DNA from: Bacillota bacterium
GTDB lineage: Bacteria > Bacillota > Bacilli > Paenibacillales > NBRC-103111
Direction: 5' to 3'
Length of the DNA: 12,875 bases
NCBI GenBank assembly: GCA_023391955.1
Contig: JAEWAA010000677.1
Coordinates: 1 to 12,875 of the forward strand
Positions 6,718-11,867 of the stretch are shown here, in pieces. Position 1 is the first letter of the stretch. Every line of letters begins with the position of its first letter. The translations under genes and the position numbers were made by a program. The notes beneath the pieces were generated by a model that was not told the origin of the DNA, searched no databases, and was given only the letters and a program-made list of their open reading frames with translations.

Positions 6718-8268
6718 TTACTTCGCGTACTCGACTGCGCGGGTTTCCCGGATCACAGTAACCTTGATATGTCCCGGATAATCCAGCTCGCTTTCGATCT
6801 TCTTGGTAATATCCCTTGCCAGACGGAAGGATTCGGTATCGTCCACCTTATCAGGCTGAACCATTACCCGGATTTCCCGGCCGGCTTGAATGGCGTACGA
6901 CTTCTCTACGCCCTCGAACGACTCGCAGATATCCTCCAGCTTCTCCAGACGCTTGATATAGGTCTCCAGCGTCTCTCTCCGGGCACCAGGCCGCGCTGCA
7001 GACAAGGCGTCTGCTGCACCTACCAGCATGGCGATGACGGAGGTGGCTTCGCAATCCCCGTGATGGGACGCGATGCTGTTGATCACTACGGGATGTTCTT
7101 TATACTTTTTGCCAATTTCTACGCCAATTTCAACATGGGAGCCTTCCACTTCATGATCCAGCGCTTTGCCGATATCATGAAGAAGTCCGGCACGTTTCGC
7201 CAATGTAACGTCTTCTCCCAGTTCTCCCGCCATAAGTCCGGCCAGGTAGGCCACTTCCATGGAATGTTTGAGCACATTCTGGCCGTAGCTTGTACGAAAC
7301 CGTAAACGTCCCAGAATCTTGATGAGATCCGGGTGCAGACCGTGAACGCCCACCTCGAAGGTGGCTTGCTCTCCGTATTCACGGATGCGTTCATCCACTT
7401 CCTTGCGTGATTTCTCCACCATTTCTTCGATGCGGGCCGGATGGATCCGGCCGTCCGCCACCAGCTTCTCCAGCGAGGTCCGGGCGATTTCCCGGCGGAT
7501 GGGGTCAAATCCGGACAGGATTACCGCTTCCGGTGTGTCATCGATAATTAAATCGATGCCTGTCAGGGTTTCCAACGCACGAATATTGCGTCCTTCACGG
7601 CCGATAATCCGGCCCTTCATTTCCTCATTGGGCAGGGAGACGACAGATACCGTCGTTTCTGCAACATGGTCGGCAGCACAACGTTGAATGGCAAGAGTGA
7701 TGATCTCTCTAGCCTTCTTATCGGCTTCCTCTCTGGCTTGAGACTCGATCTCCTTGATCATTTGGGCGGTCTCGTGGCGTACTTCCTGCTCCACATTGGT
7801 GAGGATGATGGTTCTAGCCTCTTCCATGGTCAGTGCGGAGATCCGCTCCAGCTCAGATACCTGGTCCTTGTAAAGCTGGTCAATTTGAGCCTGGGTTTCT
7901 TCAATGCGCTTCTCTTTATTCGCAACTTGCTCTTCCTTGCGCTCCAGGGAATCAATCTTTTTATCCAGCGTTTCCTCTTTTTGCAACAATCGCCGTTCTT
8001 GTCGTTGAATTTCATTATGACGCTCACGAATGTCTTTTTCAGCTTCGGTGCGGAGACGGTGAACCTCGTCCTTCGCTTCCACAACCGTTTCTTTCTTCAG
8101 TGCATCGGCTTCTTTCTTAGCACCCTCGATAATCTGCTCGGCTGCCTGCTCTGCACTGGAAATTTTCGCTTCAGCAATCGATTTGCGGATAAGAAAACCG
8201 ATCCAAGCGCCAATGAGACCAGTCACGAGCGAGATTGCGATGGTGATGATGACTTCTTGCGTAGACAT
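6718..8268 (-). CDS. rny: Ribonuclease Y
   Basis: Membrane-anchored endoribonuclease that starts mRNA decay in Bacillota. Domains in order over 516 residues: an N-terminal transmembrane helix (about 6-27), a long charged coiled coil (about 30-190), a KH RNA-binding domain with GRIIGREGRN (219-228), and an HD metal-dependent phosphohydrolase domain with His335, His364-Asp365 (LLHDIGKALDHE) and SHHGD (401-405). B. subtilis RNase Y has 520 residues and the same layout. The ATG at 8268 has AGGAGG 8 nt upstream; GTG at 8277 lies inside that site. The leader from the predicted promoter is about 175 nt, long enough for post-transcriptional control. The downstream neighbour ymdB, as in Bacillus, may be reached through a leaky terminator. 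Confidence 0.97.
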   Translation of the reverse strand: MSTQEVIITIAISLVTGLIGAWIGFLIRKSIAEAKISSAEQAAEQIIEGAKKEADALKKETVVEAKDEVHRLRTEAEKDIRERHNEIQRQERRLLQKEETLDKKIDSLERKEEQVANKEKRIEETQAQIDQLYKDQVSELERISALTMEEARTIILTNVEQEVRHETAQMIKEIESQAREEADKKAREIITLAIQRCAADHVAETTVSVVSLPNEEMKGRIIGREGRNIRALETLTGIDLIIDDTPEAVILSGFDPIRREIARTSLEKLVADGRIHPARIEEMVEKSRKEVDERIREYGEQATFEVGVHGLHPDLIKILGRLRFRTSYGQNVLKHSMEVAYLAGLMAGELGEDVTLAKRAGLLHDIGKALDHEVEGSHVEIGVEIGKKYKEHPVVINSIASHHGDCEATSVIAMLVGAADALSAARPGARRETLETYIKRLEKLEDICESFEGVEKSYAIQAGREIRVMVQPDKVDDTESFRLARDITKKIESELDYPGHIKVTVIRETRAVEYAK

Positions 8269-8448
8269 CTGCGTCACCTCCTCGTCGTTTCTCCAAGGTG
8301 TAGCTTGGGGGTATTCGGTTTTTAATCCGTGGGTTTCAGTCTGCTTTACGCATGCTCAATCGTTTTCGGGTTATTGCGGTCTTACGGCGGAAGTAATGAA
8401 TTGGCGAAAGCTCCTGCATATTTAAAGCAAAATAAAATATACATGAAC

Positions 8449-8478
8449 ATTTTAGCTTTTGTCGAAGAACATTGTCAA
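8449..8478 (-). promoter_or_regulatory. rny: Predicted sigma-A promoter of rny
   Basis: TTGACA (8478-8473), a perfect -35, and TAAAAT (8454-8449), 5 of 6 at the -10, with an 18-nt spacer on the minus strand. The -35 is half of a palindrome, and the spacer holds TGTCGAA, the core Spo0A box. The predicted start is near 8442. Between it and the ribosome binding site I saw no recognisable riboswitch. Confidence 0.6.
8460..8466 (+). promoter_or_regulatory. Candidate Spo0A box in rny promoter spacer
   Basis: TTTTGTCGAAGAA on the plus strand holds the exact core TGTCGAA of the Spo0A box. It lies between the -35 and -10 boxes, a position expected to repress. A 7-bp match can be chance, so this is tentative. 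Confidence 0.35.
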
Positions 8479-8490
8479 GCTATTGACAAT
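8471..8490. promoter_or_regulatory. Perfect 8-bp inverted repeat over the rny -35 box
   Basis: ATTGTCAA-GCTA-TTGACAAT has perfect 8-bp arms and a 4-bp spacer. The minus-strand arm contains the -35 TTGACA. There is no U-tract, so an operator for a dimeric repressor is more likely than a terminator. Each arm also resembles a degenerate Spo0A box (TGTCAA), in opposite orientations. Confidence 0.5.
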
Positions 8491-8717
8491 CAAATCCAAT
8501 ACAATTCTTCCCTGCCGTGTAAGGAAGGCTTTTCTGTCCCTCTTTTTGAGCCTGTCTGCACCCCCGCTTGAGGGCAGCTTTCACCGCTTGGCATCCCCTG
8601 CTGCGTTACTTTTGGCTTGCTGCACCCCGCTGATTTAACCCGAAATGGCCCTGCTTGAAACGAAAATTCGCCAAAATCTGCTCCTCTGGGAAATGGAAGA
8701 CAACACGGAGCCCCCAT
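8490..8717 (-). CDS. Unrecognised 75-codon ORF after recX
   Basis: I do not recognise this product. The frame starts at an ATG two bases after the recX stop and runs for 75 codons, ending at the edge of the rny promoter palindrome. The protein is rich in Gly, Ser, Pro, Lys and Arg with three or four Cys (MGAPCCLPFPRGADFGEF at the start) and has no clear fold, signal or membrane segment. There is no Shine-Dalgarno site, so translation would depend on coupling to recX. The DNA contains two near-repeats of CTGCACCCCGCT (8556-8569 and 8620-8631, the first with one extra C). It may be a noncoding or repeat-derived spacer. Kept as a weak candidate because it fills the recX-rny gap exactly. Confidence 0.2.
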   Translation of the reverse strand: MGAPCCLPFPRGADFGEFSFQAGPFRVKSAGCSKPKVTQQGMPSGESCPQAGVQTGSKRGTEKPSLHGREELYWI

Positions 8718-8719
8718 GG

Positions 8720-9388
8720 TCAGAATTCCGCGTTATCGTCCGCTGTTTGTTCGGACGCCTCCCGGACCACCCGCTTCACCAATTCATGGGAATATCCCCT
8801 GCGCAGAAGGTAAGTCATCACCTTGCGCTTCCGTTCAAAGGGCTCTCCTCCAGTAATCCGCCACTTCTTCACGGCTGAATCCAATGCGGCCGCGTATTCC
8901 TCTTCAGGATCAATGCTGCCCAGCGCGGACGAAATATCCGCATCATCCACACCCTTCTGGGCAAGCTCCATTTCCACCCATTTTCGGCCCTTCTTCTGGC
9001 TTCGGATCCGGTTCTCGGTCCATAGCTTGGCAAAGGTCTCATCATTAAGATAACCTTCCCCGGATAGGCGCTCCACCACCTCACGAATCCGCTCCGGCTC
9101 GTATTCCTTCTCCTTCAAATGCAGACGGACCTCCTGCTGTGACCGGGGGCGCCTGCCTATGTAACGGATGGCCTCCAGATAAGCCTGATGCCGCTCATCA
9201 TCCCTCACAATCTCAGCAATGGACGCGCTATCCACCGACTCCCCCTTCAGAAGCCTGTGGCGGATCATAATATCCTCATGCACCGAAAAAGCATACACAT
9301 CATCAATAAACAGGTTATAGCGCTTCTTATTGCCTTTCTGCCGTTCTACCGAAGTGATCCATCCGACCTGATCTTCGCCGTTCGACAT
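8720..9388 (-). CDS. recX: RecA regulatory protein RecX
   Basis: RecX binds RecA filaments and restrains their growth and ATPase, limiting recombination and SOS output. The 222-residue protein has the family's tandem three-helix repeats, seen in RRPRSQQEVRLHLKEK (about 79-94), ERLSGEGYLNDETFAKLW (about 106-123) and RRGYSHELVKRVVREA near the C-terminus. The N-terminal segment (ITSVERQKGNKKRYNLFIDD) matches the beta-rich extension of Bacillus-type RecX. The ATG at 9388 has AAAGGAA upstream, but at a long 12-13 nt spacing, and no better start is seen. It lies just after recA, behind a hairpin with a weak U-tract, so it is probably expressed by readthrough at a lower level, as in other bacteria. 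Confidence 0.92.
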   Translation of the reverse strand: MSNGEDQVGWITSVERQKGNKKRYNLFIDDVYAFSVHEDIMIRHRLLKGESVDSASIAEIVRDDERHQAYLEAIRYIGRRPRSQQEVRLHLKEKEYEPERIREVVERLSGEGYLNDETFAKLWTENRIRSQKKGRKWVEMELAQKGVDDADISSALGSIDPEEEYAAALDSAVKKWRITGGEPFERKRKVMTYLLRRGYSHELVKRVVREASEQTADDNAEF

Positions 9389-9410
9389 ATCCGTCTACGT
9401 TCCTTTCTGC

Positions 9411-9440
9411 AAGAAAGGCACCCTGTTTATCCAGGGTGCC
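9411..9440 (-). terminator. Hairpin between recA and recX, probable leaky terminator
   Basis: A perfect 9-bp stem GGCACCCTG / CAGGGTGCC (9417-9425 with 9432-9440) and 6-nt loop, followed in minus-strand RNA by UUUCUU. The stem is strong but the U-tract is short and interrupted, suggesting partial readthrough into recX. Confidence 0.8.
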
Positions 9441-9467
9441 CTTACCGTTGTAGGTTTAGCTGCTTGC

Positions 9468-10523
9468 TTATTCCGCGTCTTCAAAATCTTCCAGATCGTC
9501 TTCTTCCTCTTCCTCATTGGTAACGGGAGGAATGGTGGTGATAAGGTTGCTGTTTTCGCGGATTTTCTTCTCGATGGCTTCGCGCACCGACGGATTATCC
9601 TTCAGGAATTGCTTGGCATTCTCGCGGCCTTGACCCAGCCGGTCGCCGCTGTAGGAGAACCATGCGCCGCTCTTCTGGACGATGTCCATTTCGGTGCCGA
9701 TGTCCACGATGCTGCCTTCCTTGGATACGCCTTCGCCGTACATGATATCAACTTCGCATTGTTTAAAGGGCGGAGCTACCTTGTTCTTCACTACCTTGAT
9801 CCGGGTCCGGTTACCCACAATATCGTTGCCCTGCTTCACGGACTCGATACGGCGGATGTCCAGACGGATGGTGGAGTAGAACTTCAGCGCACGGCCGCCG
9901 GGAGTGGTCTCCGGGTTGCCGAACATCACGCCGACCTTCTCACGGAGCTGGTTGATAAAGATGGCGATAACCTTGGACTTGTTGATAGCACCGGACAGCT
10001 TACGCAGAGCTTGGGACATAAGCCGGGCTTGCAGACCTACGTGGGAGTCCCCCATCTCGCCTTCAATTTCCGCTTTCGGCACCAGAGCCGCCACGGAGTC
10101 CACAACAATGATATCCACGGCGCCGCTGCGTACCAGGGCTTCCGCAATTTCCAGGGCTTGCTCGCCTGTATCCGGCTGGGACAGGAGAAGCTCGTCTATA
10201 TTGATGCCGAGCTTGCTGGCGTACAGAGGATCAAGGGCATGCTCCGCATCGATGAATGCGGCTTGTCCGCCTGATTTCTGCACCTCAGCAATGGCATGCA
10301 GTGCTACCGTCGTTTTACCGGAGGATTCCGGCCCGTATATTTCAATAATCCGCCCGCGCGGAAACCCGCCTACGCCCAAGGCAATATCCAGTGCCAGAGA
10401 GCCGCTGGGGATGGTCTCCACTTGCATATGGGTGGATTCTCCCAGCTTCATAATAGAGCCTTTACCAAATTGCTTTTCAATATTGCGAAGTGCCGCTTCC
10501 AGTGCTGCGCGACGATCTGCCAA
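9468..10523 (-). CDS. recA: Recombinase RecA
   Basis: Forms ATP-dependent filaments on single-stranded DNA, drives strand exchange, and triggers LexA self-cleavage in the SOS response. Over 351 residues: Walker A GPESSGKTT (64-72), catalytic Glu94, Walker B VDIIVVDS (136-143), the loop 2 region FGNPETTPGG (about 201-210), and an acidic tail of Glu and Asp residues. I chose TTG at 10523, not GTG at 10532: it gives M-ADRRAALEAAL, in line with the usual MSDR start, and GGAAGTGA lies 8 nt upstream (one mismatch to GGAGGTGA), whereas that site overlaps the GTG. Expressed from a strong promoter next to an SOS box. Confidence 0.98.
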   Translation of the reverse strand: MADRRAALEAALRNIEKQFGKGSIMKLGESTHMQVETIPSGSLALDIALGVGGFPRGRIIEIYGPESSGKTTVALHAIAEVQKSGGQAAFIDAEHALDPLYASKLGINIDELLLSQPDTGEQALEIAEALVRSGAVDIIVVDSVAALVPKAEIEGEMGDSHVGLQARLMSQALRKLSGAINKSKVIAIFINQLREKVGVMFGNPETTPGGRALKFYSTIRLDIRRIESVKQGNDIVGNRTRIKVVKNKVAPPFKQCEVDIMYGEGVSKEGSIVDIGTEMDIVQKSGAWFSYSGDRLGQGRENAKQFLKDNPSVREAIEKKIRENSNLITTIPPVTNEEEEEDDLEDFEDAE

Positions 10524-10558
10524 GAGACTCACTTCCCTTTGATTAGGATGATAATACT

Positions 10559-10587
10559 ATGATAACTGCTTTTTGCGGTTTTGCCAA
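10559..10587 (-). promoter_or_regulatory. recA: Main recA promoter (P2)
   Basis: TTGGCA (10587-10582) and TATCAT (10564-10559) with 17-nt spacing on the minus strand; each box matches at 5 of 6 positions. The predicted start near 10552 leaves a leader of about 30 nt. The SOS box lies 10 bp upstream of the -35. Confidence 0.75.
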
Positions 10588-10596
10588 GGTTTTTTT

Positions 10597-10610
10597 CGAA
10601 CATACATTCG
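10597..10610. promoter_or_regulatory. SOS box (LexA/DinR site) of recA
   Basis: CGAACATACATTCG matches the Bacillota LexA consensus CGAAC-N4-GTTCG with one mismatch (A for G). It sits just upstream of the recA -35, where DinR boxes are found in related species. LexA bound here would repress recA until DNA damage. Confidence 0.85.
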
Positions 10611-10624
10611 CATGCTTGGGAAAC

Positions 10625-10661
10625 AAAAAACCGCAACCAAGAGGTCCTCCCTGTTACGGTT
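10625..10661 (-). terminator. Intrinsic terminator upstream of recA
   Basis: In minus-strand RNA AACCGUAAC (10661-10653) pairs with GUUGCGGUU (10637-10629) in 9 pairs including one U-G, and the enclosed GGGAG/CUCUU adds five more, followed by a run of U (complement of A run 10625-10630). It lies between promoter P1 and the SOS box, so P1 transcripts must pass it to reach recA. Confidence 0.85.
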
Positions 10662-10676
10662 CTTCCGCAAACATAT
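10625..10676 (-). ncRNA. Candidate attenuator leader or ~50-nt small RNA upstream of recA
   Basis: The transcript expected from P1 starts near 10676. UUGCGG (10670-10665) can pair with CCGUAA (10659-10654) around an AAGAA loop, using bases that the terminator stem also needs. The two folds exclude each other: if the first forms, the terminator cannot. The leader also encodes ATG-TTT-GCG-GAA-GAA-CCG-TAA (10674-10654), nearly leaderless, whose codons cover the antiterminator. The pairing is seen in sequence; a regulatory role is inference. Confidence 0.4.
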
Positions 10677-10682
10677 ATCTAT

Positions 10683-10711
10683 ATTATACCCGCGCACCCG
10701 GACGATTGCAA
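10683..10711 (-). promoter_or_regulatory. Upstream promoter (P1) ahead of the recA-leader terminator
   Basis: TTGCAA (10711-10706) and a perfect TATAAT (10688-10683) with exactly 17-nt spacing on the minus strand. It has the best -10 box in the gap and points at the terminator 22 nt downstream. Confidence 0.6.
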
Positions 10712-10907
10712 ATAAAATGTGCCGGAACCTGCCAGAAAAAAGCGGTCCGGAATCACGTTTTGGCGGAGCCTGGCGCAATGCCTGATTTAGCGGGAACCGG
10801 TGGTGGTGACGGCCTGGCTCTTGTGCCGATTCCGATTTAAATACGAGTTGCGCGGCCGTTTTAGCGGGGAAGTGCGTATGAGCGGTGAGCGGGTTCGGCT
10901 TCTGTTG

Positions 10908-11090
10908 TAACGGAACTAAGAAGCGCTTAAACAGTAAAAAGCCGTATCGACGCCGGGTAACGGAACTCTCCGACCCTTAGGGACGGTTAGCAACGTGTTG
11001 AGCTGCGAAAAACGGCTCTAAGGGACGCTGAGTTCCGTAAGAATCGTAGAAAGTCTGTTTTTACTCTCTAAGCGCTCCCTAGTTCCGTTA
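10908..11090. repeat. Nested 183-bp inverted-repeat unit 1
   Basis: Outer arms 10908-10940 and 11058-11090 match at 29 of 33 positions. Inner arms 10958-10988 and 11010-11040 match at 24 of 31. Both pairs share one centre (10999) and are separated by unpaired 17-nt stretches on both sides. Each arm begins TAACGGAACT (one copy TTACGGAACT), giving two forward and two inverted copies at a 50-bp step. The tip CAAC-GT-GTTG (10991-11000) is also self-complementary. Confidence 0.85.
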
Positions 11091-11211
11091 GCGGCGGCTG
11101 GCGGCAGCGGTTTCCTTTTTGCGGCGGGACGGTAGAAACACGTATGGCCGCAGCGGACTGGAAAGCTCTTCGTTTTGGCGCGGGCGACTGCCCCTGGGTG
11201 ATGGCCGATTC

Positions 11212-11394
11212 TAACGGAAGCCAGAGCCGCTATTTGCCTTGAAATCGGCCGTTTGAAAATCTAACGGAAGTGAGCGCCGCTATTCGGGGCCTTTGCCCTG
11301 CTTATGGGGCGATAAGAGCCAAATAACAGCGCTGGCCGCCGTTAGAATTTCCAAGGGGGCGAATTCGCCGATATAAGGGCCGTGGCCGCCGTTA
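11212..11394. repeat. Nested 183-bp inverted-repeat unit 2
   Basis: Four copies of a ~27-bp repeat near the consensus TAACGG(AA/CG)GCCAGCGCC continuing CTATTTG. They are forward at 11212 and 11262, and inverted starting at 11344 and 11394. Both pairs share the centre 11303, the step between copies is 50 bp, and the total is 183 bp, exactly as in unit 1. Arm identity is lower (about 17 of 24 outer, 19 of 27 inner). Forward copies carry AA and inverted copies CG at positions 7-8. Confidence 0.75.
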
Positions 11395-11509
11395 ACCGGG
11401 TCCACCTGCCCGCCAGGATAGCGCCACAACCATACCAATACCTATCGCTGCGGCTCGCAAACACCACACTTCTATTCCAATTCCGCCAATTTGCCAAAGC
11501 TACAGGTCT

Positions 11510-11740
11510 CCCGCTCCAGTCAACGCGCCACGCCATACCTGACACTTCTGCTTCTCCACCATATTCCACATCTTAAGACGCTCATAACTCAAATGCCATG
11601 GTTACTTTAAAAGCATCCCGCTCCAGCAGAGGTTTCGTTCTTCTGACCAGCTTTTCCCGCTCCAGCCACCAACTTTCACTGCTCATTCCTCCGCGCGGTC
11701 CAGCAAAACGTCCTCTGTTCATTCCCCCGGCCCGCTCCAG
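11510..11740. repeat. Four copies of CCCGCTCCAG
   Basis: Exact 10-mers at 11510-11519, 11617-11626, 11656-11665 and 11731-11740. The last three are 39 and 75 bp apart, multiples of three; read on the minus strand they give Leu-Glu-Arg in one open frame (11582-11818). The first is out of phase. Whether this is a decayed coding repeat or a noncoding motif is unclear. Confidence 0.5.
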
Positions 11741-11867
11741 CGACACAGTAACCCTCCCGTCCCACCGGACGCGTTCCATCCACACACATGGCCATCCCCT
11801 GCTCCAAGTCTGCCGCACCGTCCCTTACGCGTCCCACCGGCCCTCACAGGCTGCACAGGCAATCCGC

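Larger units (their letters stand above)
10712..11867. other. Gene-poor gap between cinA and recA promoters
   Basis: About 1.15 kb with no recognisable gene on either strand. The longest open frames here (for example minus 11342-11569 and 11582-11818, and plus 11598-11996, which runs into cinA antisense) lack ribosome binding sites and family-like sequence. It holds the two 183-bp inverted-repeat units, the CCCGCTCCAG repeats, and a weak stem CCGG-A-ACC / GGT-CCGG around 10730 (minus strand). TTTAGCGGG occurs near 10786 and again near 10857. I saw no clear terminator for cinA. Confidence 0.6.

Noticed and set aside
8336..8419. 27-codon minus-strand ORF (MQELSPIHYF...) in the rny leader
   Set aside because: Starts at an ATG inside the leader but has no ribosome binding site and no recognisable sequence; probably chance.
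10524..10532. GTG at 10532 as the recA start
   Set aside because: The ribosome binding sequence would overlap the start; TTG at 10523 has correct spacing and gives the usual RecA N-terminus.
10908..11394. CRISPR array or insertion sequence
   Set aside because: Copies are inverted as well as direct, arms are diverged, and there is no leader, cas gene, transposase or target-site duplication.
11582..11818. 78-codon minus-strand frame with repeated Leu-Glu-Arg
   Set aside because: GTG start with poor spacing, unusual composition (many Trp, Arg, Gly) and no recognised family; reported as a repeat instead.
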